This document shows positions 23,926 to 32,395 of a stretch of DNA of 32,699 bases, one piece after another. Below the pieces are notes generated by a model. That model had not been told where the DNA came from. It was given only the letters and a program-made list of their open reading frames with translations, and ran no database searches. The DNA comes from Polyangiaceae bacterium. GTDB taxonomy: Bacteria; Myxococcota_A; Polyangia; Polyangiales; Polyangiaceae. The position numbers were made by a program, and so were the translations under genes. Numbering within the stretch: position 1 is the stretch's first letter; every line of letters begins with the position of its first letter. Location: assembly GCA_016933275.1 (NCBI GenBank), contig JAFGBI010000186.1, forward strand, positions 1 to 32,699, given 5' to 3'.

Positions 23926-25139
23926 TCGCTCTTCTCCTTCACCTGCGTCCCGTCGCCGAGCTCCGGCGCTGGGTCCTTGATCACTCGGGTGCCGGGAGCC
24001 GGTCCGTCGATGAGCTCGAAGCCGGTGCCGAAGGTGGGCCCCAGCGTCACCGGCACCATCCTGACGCGCCCCTCGGCGAGCACGAACACCACCTTGCCTC
24101 CGCCGCGATCCGTCACGGCCGCTGCGGGCACGATCTGCTTGGGCGGCTCCTTGAGCTTGGCTGGATCGAGCGCCTCCGATAGGAGGCTCACCCGTCCGCT
24201 CATGTCCGGGCGGAGCAGTTCGGGCGGCTCGAGGAGCTTGACCTTCACCAGTCCGGTTGCCTTGGACCGGTTCACCCGCGGCCCGAGCTCGACGACCTCG
24301 CCGCGCAGGCGCTGGTTTGGCAGGGCGTCGAGCACGACCTCGCAGGGACTGCCCTGGCGGGCGAGTCCGAGCTTGGCCTCGGGCACGTCGGTTTCGACGA
24401 GCAATGAGGCGAAATCCGCGAGCTCGACCAGTACCGTGGCGGGATTGACGATATCCCCGAGCTCGGCTGGTTTGGTGACGGCGGTGCCGCTGACCGGGGC
24501 GCGGACGGTGAGATTCGCGAGCCCCGTGGCCTGGACAGACGCCTGGGCGCTGGCTGCCCGGGCCTCGGCGTCGGAGGCTCGGACCTGCTCCTCCAGCGCT
24601 ACCACTCGAGCCTGAGCATCCTCGGCCTCTGCCGCGGGCGCCGCTCCGTCGGCGGCGAGCTTTCGTGAGCGCTCGGCCTGCTGCTTCGCCTCCGCCACTT
24701 GCGCTCGAGCGACCGCTGCGCGGGCGCGGGCGGCAGCCGCCTGCGCCTGGGCACTCGCCAGGGCGCTGCGCTCGTCGGCGGGATCGAGCTCGAAGAGGAC
24801 GTCGCCGGCGGAGACGCGTTGTCCCTCCCGGACGGCAACGCGAACGACCCGGCCCGTGACCTTCGTGCCCACCTTGGCGACGATCTGCGGTACCACGTAG
24901 CCGGTGGCCGTAAGCTCGATCCTCCCCTGGGCCGGAGAAACGGTGGCGATCTCGGTGACGGCGACCGTGGGAGGGAAGAACGTTGCGACGAGCAGGCCCG
25001 GGGCCGCCCGTAGCGCAGCCACCCCCCCACTCGCGAGCACGGCCGCCGCGAGCGCTCCCAACCACCAACGCGAACGGCGCCGTGGGCTCTCCCGGTCGAT
25101 ACGGAGGGATGCGAGATCTAGGGAGAGCTGATCCGTCAT
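23922..25139 (-). CDS. Periplasmic adaptor (MacA/HlyD-like) of ABC exporter
   Basis: 405 aa from the ATG at 25139 (MTDQLSLDLA); an ATG at 25166 is in frame but less likely. A single N-terminal membrane segment (WWLGALAAAVLASGGVAALR) anchors the protein. Residues ~75-115 form one half of the lipoyl-like domain (GYVVPQIVAKVGTKVTGRVV, REGQRVSAGDVLFELD). An Ala/Glu/Arg-rich coiled-coil hairpin (~120-195) follows. The second lipoyl half contains NLTVRAPVSGTAVTKPAELG. Beta-barrel and membrane-proximal domains close the chain, with a charged tail KEKSE. MacA-type adaptors link the inner-membrane transporter to an outer-membrane channel, here not encoded in the window. First gene of the five-gene operon. 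Confidence 0.92.
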   Translation of the reverse strand: MTDQLSLDLASLRIDRESPRRRSRWWLGALAAAVLASGGVAALRAAPGLLVATFFPPTVAVTEIATVSPAQGRIELTATGYVVPQIVAKVGTKVTGRVVRVAVREGQRVSAGDVLFELDPADERSALASAQAQAAAARARAAVARAQVAEAKQQAERSRKLAADGAAPAAEAEDAQARVVALEEQVRASDAEARAASAQASVQATGLANLTVRAPVSGTAVTKPAELGDIVNPATVLVELADFASLLVETDVPEAKLGLARQGSPCEVVLDALPNQRLRGEVVELGPRVNRSKATGLVKVKLLEPPELLRPDMSGRVSLLSEALDPAKLKEPPKQIVPAAAVTDRGGGKVVFVLAEGRVRMVPVTLGPTFGTGFELIDGPAPGTRVIKDPAPELGDGTQVKEKSE

Positions 25140-25177
25140 CTTGGGGGGACCCCGGGGCCGTGTCACGGGAACGCCAG

Positions 25178-25343
25178 CCTAACCCGGCGGAGCCGGAACC
25201 AAACAGGCCATCAGCGGTCAGCGGTCACCGGTCAGGTAGAACGCGGAGACCCTGATTGCTGACGCCCGATTGCTGATGGCCACGAGAACATTGAACAATT
25301 TTCTACCCGATCCGGTCACGATCACACCGCCAAGGGACCAACC
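25178..25343 (+). repeat. R1 structured dispersed repeat, copy C
   Basis: This copy is nearly complete. GGCCATCAGC at 25206-25215 pairs perfectly over 10 bp with GCTGATGGCC at 25272-25281. CCGGC-GGA-GCCGG and a GAACATT hairpin with one mismatch are present. It begins 38 nt upstream of the exporter operon's start codon, in opposite orientation, so it may lie in that operon's leader or promoter. Confidence 0.75.
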
Positions 25344-25466
25344 GGATTTCACGTAGCCCACACCACCGGCGCCTTGGGACCATATGTATCGCGCCCCGCG
25401 GGTCTGCAACCCGTCGCCGGGTCAAGTCTTCGTCCTGCCCTAGGTGCTCTAGGCGCGACGAGTACC

Positions 25467-25577
25467 CCACGCTGCCACCCACATTGCCAAGCCAACGTGG
25501 GACCCGTGGCGACGCGGGTCCCGGGAGCCCAGGAATACCCCCCACGCTCTCCCCAACGCGCCCGGGCCCGCGTTGGG
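25467..25577 (+). repeat. R4 hairpin repeat copy 2 plus adjacent hairpin
   Basis: The stem GGGACCCG/CGGGTCCC at 25499-25522 follows a CCACGCTGCCACCCACA block, as in 18331-18383. A second hairpin at 25552-25577 has the 9-bp stem CCCAACGCG/CGCGTTGGG around a CCCGGGCC loop. I see no gene between 25140 and 25881; apart from these hairpins and R1 copy C, the gap appears noncoding. Confidence 0.45.
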
Positions 25578-25881
25578 TCCCGGAGCGCGGGGCCCCGCCA
25601 GCGGAGCGGATCTCGGCCGGTCGTTTCAGGCCAGGACTTCGCGAACGGATACCCGTTCACGCTGCAGGGCGGCTGGCAGGCTCACCTGCCGATGGTGTTT
25701 CGTCGTCGCGGTCGGGTGAGGGCTTGCCCGATGGCGTGCCACCCCCGGCGTGAGGGCCGGATACGCCAGAGTTTCTCGCATGGCGCGCTTGAGGATTCCG
25801 GTTGGGCCGCGGATTCGGTATCGATGCTGGCGGCAACGGCTCCCAGGGCCTAGAGGAGCGCGCCGCGAGGAACGAGGAAGC

Positions 25882-27345
25882 ATGTCGGAGACGCGAGCCA
25901 CGGACCGGTCGCAGGTGATCCCCTTCGCCGAGAAATTCGGCTACGCGCTGGGAGACTTCGCCTCGAACCTCTTCTGGATGCCCTTCATCCTCTACGGGGC
26001 GTTTTTCTACACGGACGTCTTTGGCATCTCCGCCACCGCGGTGGGGTGGATGCTCCTGGTCACGCGGGTTTGGGACACGGTCATCGACCCGCTGGTGGGC
26101 ATGATCGCGGACCGCACGAAGCGGCATCCGCGCCTCGGCCAGTACCGCCCGTATCTCTTCTGGGTCGCCTTGCCGTTTGGCTTCGTCTCGGCGATGGCGT
26201 TCTATACGCCCGACTTCAGTCCCACGGGGAAGCTCGTCTACGCCTGGGTGACCTACACGACGTTCTGTATCGTCTATAGCCTCATCAACGTGCCCTACTC
26301 GGCCCTGATGAGCGTGATGAGCAAGGAACCCGTCGAACGGAACAGCACCAGCTTCTTCCGCATGATTGGGGCGCAGTCGGCGGGCCTGCTCATCTCGCTC
26401 GGCCTGATGTTCCTCGTCGCCAAGGTCGGTGGTGGGGGCGACGTGGTCAGTCAGCGGCGTGGTTTTTTCCTGGTGATGAGCGCGTTCGCGCTGCTCGCCG
26501 TCATCTGCTTCCTCCTCACGGGAATGATGACCCGCGAGCGAATCGTGCCCGAGGAGAAGCAAGAGGGCGAGGGCGTGAAAGATCTGATGAAGGTCTTCGC
26601 CAACGGCCCCTGGTTGATCCTGTTCTTCGTTGCCTTCTTCACCATCGCCGCCTTCACCATGCGCTTCGGCGTCGCTGCCTACTACTTCAAGTACTACGCC
26701 GATCAGGAGGCGGTGAAGGCATGGGGCGAATTCCAGGGTGGCGCCGTCAGTGCGTTCTTCACCTTCGGGACCATAGCGAGCTTGCTCGGCGTGACGGCCT
26801 TCGGCTTCTTCGCGAAGAAGATGGAGAAGAAGAAGATGTACTACGCGCTCATTCTCGCGTCGGGCGCGGTGTCTACATGTTTCTACTTCATCCCCAACGA
26901 CCAGATCACGCTCATCATCGCGACCCAGGCCCTCTTCTCGTTCCTCAGCGGGCCGACCGCGGCAATCCTGTTCGCGATGTACACTGACATCGCCGCTTCT
27001 CTTCGCAACGACACCGGTTCGGCCTCCAACGGTCTCGTAATGGCGGCCGGCTCTTTGTCGCAGAAGTTCGGTTGGGCCGTTGGCGGCGCGCTCACCAGCT
27101 TGCTGCTGGGGTGGGCTGGCTACGTGGCCGACATGCCCCAGACGCCCGAGGTGAAGCACTTGATGAGCGTGATGATGAGCTGGGTTCCCATGGGCGCGTG
27201 CACTCTGGGGGCTCTCTTCATGTTCCTCTACCCGCTTGACGACCGCAGGATGTTGGAGATCACCAAGGAGCTCGAAGCCAAGGGGCTCGCGGAGGGAGGG
27301 GAACTTCGGGGTGGCACGCCGCACCGATCGGCGGACGCGCCGTGA
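25882..27345 (+). CDS. GPH family sugar:cation symporter (MelB-like)
   Basis: 487 aa. The ATG at 25882 has GAGGAAG 3-9 nt upstream. Twelve membrane segments belong to the major facilitator fold. The glycoside-pentoside-hexuronide signature is clear: RVWDTVIDPLVGMIADRTK followed by HPRLGQYRPY, and NVPYSALMSVMSKEPVERN with a Phe-rich next helix. The family imports melibiose, xylosides, glucuronides and similar sugars with Na+ or H+. The central loop is charged (ERIVPEEKQEGEGVKDLM). The cytoplasmic tail is basic and Gly-rich. With the GH43 and expansin-like proteins it would suit pentose-oligomer uptake, but that is inference. Related members also carry sphingolipids or peptides' precursors in eukaryotes. 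Confidence 0.9.
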   Translation: MSETRATDRSQVIPFAEKFGYALGDFASNLFWMPFILYGAFFYTDVFGISATAVGWMLLVTRVWDTVIDPLVGMIADRTKRHPRLGQYRPYLFWVALPFGFVSAMAFYTPDFSPTGKLVYAWVTYTTFCIVYSLINVPYSALMSVMSKEPVERNSTSFFRMIGAQSAGLLISLGLMFLVAKVGGGGDVVSQRRGFFLVMSAFALLAVICFLLTGMMTRERIVPEEKQEGEGVKDLMKVFANGPWLILFFVAFFTIAAFTMRFGVAAYYFKYYADQEAVKAWGEFQGGAVSAFFTFGTIASLLGVTAFGFFAKKMEKKKMYYALILASGAVSTCFYFIPNDQITLIIATQALFSFLSGPTAAILFAMYTDIAASLRNDTGSASNGLVMAAGSLSQKFGWAVGGALTSLLLGWAGYVADMPQTPEVKHLMSVMMSWVPMGACTLGALFMFLYPLDDRRMLEITKELEAKGLAEGGELRGGTPHRSADAP

Positions 27346-27382
27346 GAAGTGTCAGAACGGCGCCATCACCCATGGGGACCCG

Positions 27383-28633
27383 ATGCACATCCGGAAGCAT
27401 ACCGACCGCATGCTCGCGCGTGGCTTCAGCCTGAGCCTCCTCGTCGCGGCGTACGGGTGTTCAGGAGCTTCCCCGACGGAGCCCGTTTCGCCGAGCTTGC
27501 CGTCCGTGGCCGCGAGCACCGAGCCAGCCGGGGCCGTGTCAGAGTCCGTGATCGCGTCGCCGCCGGCTGCTTCCGGTTCCGCGGCGTCCGCGCCCCTGGA
27601 GCCCGAAGGACCCGCGGCCTGCCCGCCGGGGATGAGCCTCGTCGACGGCGAGTATTGCACCGAGGTCGAGCAGAAGTGTCTCCAGTCCTGGTTCGACAAG
27701 TCGAACAAGAAGCTCGTCTGCGAGGTCTTCGAGCCAACGACGAAGTGCGTTGGCAAGCGGCAACAGAAGCGTTTCTGCATTGATCAGTACGAGTGGCCGA
27801 ACCAGAAGGGCGTGCGCCCAGAGGTGATGAACCGGTTCCACCAGGCCCAGGTCAAGTGCGGTGCCGTTGGCAAGCGCATGTGCACGGAGAGCGAGTGGAC
27901 GATGGCCTGCGAGGGTCCCGAGATGAAGCCGTTCCCCTACGGGTACGTGCGCGACCCGCGCAAGTGCAACGGCGATCACTCCTGGGACAACCCGAAGATG
28001 GAGAAGGTCGCCGCCCGCGATCCGACCGAGCTCGGACGCCTTTGGCACGGAGTCCCGAGCGGCTCCCAACCTGCCTGCGTGAGCGACTTCGGCGTGAACG
28101 ATCTGCCGGGCAACACGGACGAGGTGGTGGCGAGCGAGAGCTTCCTGCTTCCGGGCTTCAAGGGGAAATTTGACAGCATTCACACCGGTGGCCCCTGGTA
28201 CAAGGGAGTTCGCAACCAGTGTCGGCCCAAGGTCTACACCCACGACGAGGGCTTCTATTACTACTTCCTGAGCTTCCGCTGCTGCGCCGAGCCCGACGGT
28301 GCCGAGACGGATCCGCTCACCCCGAAACAACACCGTGAGCGTTGGGATTTCTCCCGAGTCGAGCGGTCGGCGGAGTTCACCCGTGACGAGGTCCGCGCCG
28401 CGATCGCCGCCAAGGGCAAGGATGGGCACTGCGGCTGCGCAGAGCTGAAGAGCAGCCGGCAGCGGATCCGCTGCAACACTCTTTGTGGTACCACCGTGGG
28501 GCCGAACGCGACGGACGCCGTGCAGGCGCCACCGGATGGGATCCCCCCGTTCGGTGCCCAGGATCGGGTGCCGGACGAAGTGGTACGGCGTTCGCTCGAG
28601 GCCGGACGTCGCGCAAGCCCGGGGGCACGATAG
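27383..28633 (+). CDS. SUMF1/FGE-domain lipoprotein
   Basis: 416 aa from the ATG at 27383, with GGGGA upstream and a signal peptide ending in the lipobox AAYGC. A Ser/Ala/Pro linker (~25-75) is followed by a Cys-rich region (SLVDGEYCTEVEQKCLQSWF). A SUMF1-type domain (~130-330) then shows FCIDQYEWPNQKGVRPEV, KRMCTESEWTMACEGPE, PYGYVRDPRKCNGDHSW, GNTDEVVASESF, GGPWYKG and the end FLSFRCC. The domain is used by formylglycine-generating enzymes, but many family members in myxobacteria are non-catalytic surface proteins. A C-terminal ~90-residue extension is charged. It starts 37 nt after the symporter and is probably cotranscribed. Activity is unknown. Confidence 0.82.
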   Translation: MHIRKHTDRMLARGFSLSLLVAAYGCSGASPTEPVSPSLPSVAASTEPAGAVSESVIASPPAASGSAASAPLEPEGPAACPPGMSLVDGEYCTEVEQKCLQSWFDKSNKKLVCEVFEPTTKCVGKRQQKRFCIDQYEWPNQKGVRPEVMNRFHQAQVKCGAVGKRMCTESEWTMACEGPEMKPFPYGYVRDPRKCNGDHSWDNPKMEKVAARDPTELGRLWHGVPSGSQPACVSDFGVNDLPGNTDEVVASESFLLPGFKGKFDSIHTGGPWYKGVRNQCRPKVYTHDEGFYYYFLSFRCCAEPDGAETDPLTPKQHRERWDFSRVERSAEFTRDEVRAAIAAKGKDGHCGCAELKSSRQRIRCNTLCGTTVGPNATDAVQAPPDGIPPFGAQDRVPDEVVRRSLEAGRRASPGAR

Positions 28634-28790
28634 GCCCTCCGGCGCAGGGTCGTGGGTTTCCGGCTTATCGGCCGAGGCTTGCCTCGTGTCAGGGGGGGAT
28701 TTGCGCGGCGACTCGAGGCAGAATCGGAAGTAGTGCCCGCGGGGCCCGAAACCCGTCCGCCCCCGGGGCTCGCCGCCGAATCTTCAGGCC

Positions 28791-30536
28791 ATGGACGACC
28801 ACCTCGCTCAGGGACAGCGCCTCGGTCGGTATCGACTGCTCACGCAGCTCGGTCGAGGCGGGATGGCGAGCGTGTGGGTCGCGCTCGAGCGTGGGCCTGG
28901 CGGCGCCCAACGATTCGTCGCGCTCAAGGTGATGCTCCCCAAGCTCGCGCGGCTCTCCGCGTTCCGCGCGATGTTCCTCGACGAGGGACAGCTCGTCCGC
29001 AGCATCGAGCACCCTGGGGTCGTGCGAGTCTTCGAGGTGGGCGAGGACCGGGGCGTGCTCTTCATGGCGATGGAGTGGGTGGAGGGCGATTCGCTACACA
29101 CGTTGATCAAGGAGGCGCGTCGGCGGCGGGCGGTTCCTCCCGAGATGGCCGTGCGGATCATCGCCGACGTCGCAGGTGGACTCCACGACGCCCACGAGCT
29201 CCGCGGCTGGGATGGTGAGCTCCGGGGCGTCGTGCACTGCGACGTGTCGCCGCACAACATCCTGATCGGGCTCGACGGGCACGCCAAGCTCACGGATTTT
29301 GGTGTCGCCCATGCCGCTGCGCTGAGCGTGGTGGAGCGGGAGGGCGCGATGATGGGCAAGGTTGGCTACATGTCGCCCGAACAGGTGTTCGGCGGCACTG
29401 TCGACCGTCGAAGCGACATCTTCTCGCTGGGCGTGGTGCTGTTCGAGCTCACGACCGGCAAGCGCTTGTTTGGGCGCAAGGACATCCGTGAGACGCTGGA
29501 CCTCGTCCAGCGTGCCACGGTTCCGCCGCCGACCAGCGTCTGGCCCGACTATCCCGCGCTCCTCGAGCCGATCGTTCTCCGGGCGCTGGCGCGCGAACCC
29601 GCGCGGCGATACAAGACTGCCGAGGAGTTTCGGCGGGTGCTCGAGCAGTACCTGATAGAAACTCGAACGCTGGTGTCGGCTGCGGCGGTCGGGCGCCTCC
29701 TCACGCGTGTTCTCGGTACGAGCATCACTGCCCGCCGCGAGGAGGTGCGCGCCGCGCTGGCCACCCTCCACGAGGCGACGCCCAAGAACGCGATGCTCCT
29801 CCCCATCCCTGCGTCGGAGCCGGGGGAGGAGGTCGAGCGGTCCGACCCCCGCGACCCGGCCTTGCACGTCACCATGAGCGGGACCGGCGTGGTGGGCGAG
29901 GATCGCCCTTCGGCCGAGGTGCAAACCGTCACCCTGGTTGCCCCGGCCGAGCTCGGCGTGGGGACGGGAGCCGGCAAGGGGCGGCCGGTCAAGAACATGT
30001 GGCCTTGGGCTGTGGCGGGCGCGGCCGTGCTGGCTGCCGGCGGGGCCGCCGTGGTCGCATCGAGTGCGGGCGGTGCCGTTTCGCAGCCTGAGGCTTCGGT
30101 GGCCGTTCCTTCGCGCTCCTCGACCCGCTCCGCCGAGCGGATTCCCGCCGTCACGACTCCAGGCAATCCGCAGAGCGCTGCCCAACCGGATGGGGATTCG
30201 GTTCACCAGCGGGACGAGGGGGACGCGGTCAGCGTCGAGAAGATTCCGATGGCTGCCGAACCGCTCCCCCGTCCAGCCGTCGCGGTCGGGTCGCCGCCGG
30301 TAACGCCCCGAGCCGGCAGCGAGCCGAAGACGACCCCGCCGACCACCCTGCCGCCATCGGTAGACCCCGGGCGCGGGCAGGCCTCCCCGCCGAGCGGCGA
30401 GGGGGCGCCACCAGTGGCCACTGCGAGGCTGCCCGACAGGGGTGAGGAGGACATGGGGTTCCTCCAGGGACGTCCGACTTCGCCCCCGAAGGGCCCGATC
30501 GGAGAGGACATCGGCATCGACAACCCGTACCAGTGA
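28791..30536 (+). CDS. Ser/Thr protein kinase with single membrane segment
   Basis: 581 aa. The N-terminal kinase domain (~14-285) has the glycine loop GRGGMASV (21-28), catalytic Lys46 in VALK, Glu65 in DEGQLVR, DFG (169-171) and the APE-equivalent MSPEQ. The catalytic loop reads HCDVSPHNIL (149-158): the base Asp151 is kept, but the usual Arg of HRD is Cys, so this is a non-RD-type kinase. A linker leads to a membrane segment near 404-426 (WAVAGAAVLAAGGAAVVASS). An extracytoplasmic Pro/Ser/Thr-rich tail of ~150 residues completes the chain. It resembles the PknB-type Hanks kinases abundant in myxobacteria, which phosphorylate Ser/Thr of regulators. Likely active. Confidence 0.92.
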   Translation: MDDHLAQGQRLGRYRLLTQLGRGGMASVWVALERGPGGAQRFVALKVMLPKLARLSAFRAMFLDEGQLVRSIEHPGVVRVFEVGEDRGVLFMAMEWVEGDSLHTLIKEARRRRAVPPEMAVRIIADVAGGLHDAHELRGWDGELRGVVHCDVSPHNILIGLDGHAKLTDFGVAHAAALSVVEREGAMMGKVGYMSPEQVFGGTVDRRSDIFSLGVVLFELTTGKRLFGRKDIRETLDLVQRATVPPPTSVWPDYPALLEPIVLRALAREPARRYKTAEEFRRVLEQYLIETRTLVSAAAVGRLLTRVLGTSITARREEVRAALATLHEATPKNAMLLPIPASEPGEEVERSDPRDPALHVTMSGTGVVGEDRPSAEVQTVTLVAPAELGVGTGAGKGRPVKNMWPWAVAGAAVLAAGGAAVVASSAGGAVSQPEASVAVPSRSSTRSAERIPAVTTPGNPQSAAQPDGDSVHQRDEGDAVSVEKIPMAAEPLPRPAVAVGSPPVTPRAGSEPKTTPPTTLPPSVDPGRGQASPPSGEGAPPVATARLPDRGEEDMGFLQGRPTSPPKGPIGEDIGIDNPYQ

Positions 30537-30573
30537 CCGTTCATCGTCGACGAGAGCGTGGTAAGCTGCCGCC

Positions 30574-31281
30574 ATGCTGTCGCGAAGGCGTTCTGCGCGC
30601 CGTGGGGCGCGCTCTTGCGGGCCGTGGGCCCTGCGGCGCCCCCGCGGGTGGGTCCGGTGGGCGAGCGTAGTGGCAGGGGGGTGTTCGTTCGTGGCCCTCG
30701 GCGCGTGCGTCGAGGTGGGTGACGCAACCTCGGTGCCTGGCACCGGCGGGAGCAGTGCCACCGGGGGCGTGCAGAATACCGGTGGGATTGGCGGTCGTGT
30801 GGGCATGGGGGGCGTGATGACCGGGGGCATGCCGACGGGCGGCGCGATGACCGGTGGTATGTCAACGGGCGGCCTACCCACGGGGGGCGTGGCGACCGGC
30901 GGTGTCGCGATGGGTGGTACGGCGACCGGTGGGCTATTCCTGACGGGCGGCGCACCGGCGACGGGAGGTCAGACGGGTGGGGTGGTGAGCACGGGTGGCG
31001 TCCTGGCGACGTACGATTGCGCGCCGAATACCGAGGTGACGTCGTGCGGAACCAAATTCGGATTCACCTGTGGTTCGCAACCAACGGCTGACTGCACGGC
31101 GGCGCCGACCGCGTCGGTTTTCTGTTGTACCGATCCGTGCCAGCCGGCGGACGAGTCTGCGCGTACCTACTGCAAGAACTCCACGTTCCCGCAGCCCTAT
31201 GCCTGTCACGACGGGCAGTCGCCAACGCGGGCCGGCTGCCAGCCCTCCACCATGGCTGATTTCTCCTGCTGCACCGACTAG
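30574..31281 (+). CDS. TGG-repeat, Cys-rich lipoprotein
   Basis: 235 aa from the ATG at 30574, 37 nt after the kinase stop. The leader is long and Arg-rich (~25 residues), followed by a hydrophobic run and the lipobox VALGAC. Residues ~55-145 are a stalk of TGG tri-residue repeats (MTGGMPTGGAMTGGMSTGG and similar). The C-terminal ~90 residues contain twelve Cys, with repeated units of the type TAAPTASVFCCTDPC and QPSTMADFSCCTD, so the domain is probably stabilised by disulfides outside the cell. I recognise no enzyme or binding family. The long leader may indicate that the true start is an internal codon. Confidence 0.75.
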   Translation: MLSRRRSARRGARSCGPWALRRPRGWVRWASVVAGGCSFVALGACVEVGDATSVPGTGGSSATGGVQNTGGIGGRVGMGGVMTGGMPTGGAMTGGMSTGGLPTGGVATGGVAMGGTATGGLFLTGGAPATGGQTGGVVSTGGVLATYDCAPNTEVTSCGTKFGFTCGSQPTADCTAAPTASVFCCTDPCQPADESARTYCKNSTFPQPYACHDGQSPTRAGCQPSTMADFSCCTD

Positions 31282-31384
31282 CAGGATGTCCCCCACCCAC
31301 ACCGGGCTGCTCGCTGCCCCTCTTCAACGCCCTGCCAGTTCGAGGGACGGGATCCTCGAGCGGTGAAGGGGCGAGCCAAGGACC

Positions 31385-31777
31385 ATGTCGAACAACACGC
31401 ACAGCCTCACCCTTGGCTACGTGCTGTGGATCCTCGGGTTCACCGGCGCGCACCGATTCTACTTCGGAAGACCGGTCACCGGTACCGTGTGGTTCTTCAC
31501 TGGGGGGCTCTGCGGTGTGGGTTGGTTTGTTGACCTCTTCCTCATGCCGCGGCTGGACAATGGCGCCGATCGGCGCTTTCGCGCCGGCAAGTACGACTAC
31601 TCGGTCGCGTGGATTCTGCTCACCTTCTTCGGCTATCTCGGGATCCACCGCTTCTATCTCGGGCGCTGGTTGAGCGGTGTCGTCTGGCTGCTCACCGGGG
31701 GCCTCTTCCTGGTCGGCTACCTGTTCGACCTCTGGACCCTCAACGATCAAATCCACGAGGCGAATGGAGGAGATTGA
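31385..31777 (+). CDS. Tandem TM2-domain membrane protein
   Basis: 130 aa. The ATG at 31385 has AAGGA 3 nt upstream. Two homologous TM2 units occur: GAHRFYFGRPVTGTVWFFTG with GVGWFVDLF, and GIHRFYLGRWLSGVVWLLTG with LVGYLFDLW. Each gives two membrane segments joined by a short polar turn, so the protein should be a four-segment inner-membrane protein. A charged linker (RLDNGADRRFRAGKYD) separates them. TM2 proteins are widespread and mostly uncharacterised in bacteria. Usual bacterial members carry one unit, so this is a duplication. Confidence 0.85.
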   Translation: MSNNTHSLTLGYVLWILGFTGAHRFYFGRPVTGTVWFFTGGLCGVGWFVDLFLMPRLDNGADRRFRAGKYDYSVAWILLTFFGYLGIHRFYLGRWLSGVVWLLTGGLFLVGYLFDLWTLNDQIHEANGGD

Positions 31778-32395
31778 CGCTCGCGTCGCCCTCGATCGAT
31801 CGGCAGCCCGCTGGACTCCCGTGGGCCAAACCCCGGGATGGCGGTCAGCGGTCCGTCATCGGCCGTCAGCCGTCAGCAAGAGATGGCCGCGCGCGGTACC
31901 GTGGAGCGCTTCGGGATCAGCGCCCACCTGCGCCAGAAATGGGTGACCTCTGTGCCCTCCAACGTCGCTGTGGGTTGTGGTCGCGATACCATGCGCACAT
32001 GCCGCCATGTTGGGTCCGGCCGAGCCTGATTCCCACCGCGGTCGCTCCCGTGTCGCGATACCATGCGCATATGCCGCCATGTTGGGTGGGGGGACCCACG
32101 TGTGGGGGGAGGGGGTGCGCCCGTCCCTCCAACGGATCCTCATGAGAAGGACGGTCGAGGCCTCCACCAGGACTAGCGGGCTGGTTGCTCGACGCGGCGC
32201 CTAGCTCGCAGGCACGCACCAGTCGGGCTGGGGTGCCGACCCCGTTGGTCCCTTGGCGGTGTGATCTTGACCGGATCAGGCAGAGTCTTCTCCAATGTTC
32301 TCGTGGCCATCAGTACGCAGGCGTCGGCAAACAGGGTCTCCACGTTCTTCCCGACAGCTGACGGCTGATGGCCCGTTTGGTTCTGCTTCGCCGCG
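31778..32395. other. Intergenic region with repeats
   Basis: No gene is supported. It holds a degenerate R1-like fragment at 31848-31878 (GCGGTCAGCGGTC and CCGTCAGCCGTCAGC), two copies of a 35-bp direct repeat at 31981 and 32053, and most of R1 copy D at 32244-32406. Confidence 0.5.
31981..32087 (+). repeat. 35-bp direct repeat, two copies 72 bp apart
   Basis: TCGCGATACCATGCGCACAT followed by GCCGCCATGTTGGGT occurs at 31981-32015 and again at 32053-32087 with a single change (C to T at the eighteenth base). The spacing is 72 bp from start to start. The unit is rich in CATG. No coding frame is shared between the copies. Confidence 0.8.

Noticed and set aside
25397..25440. tRNA-Cys-like CTGCAAC loop inside GGGTCTGCAACCCG
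   Set aside because: The flanking bases do not form a 5-bp anticodon stem around a 7-nt loop, and no T-arm (GGTTCGA-type) or acceptor stem follows.
25657..27324. 555-aa minus-strand open frame antisense to the symporter gene
   Set aside because: It is rich in His/Glu/Arg, as expected of an antisense shadow, while the plus frame has twelve membrane segments and the GPH signature.
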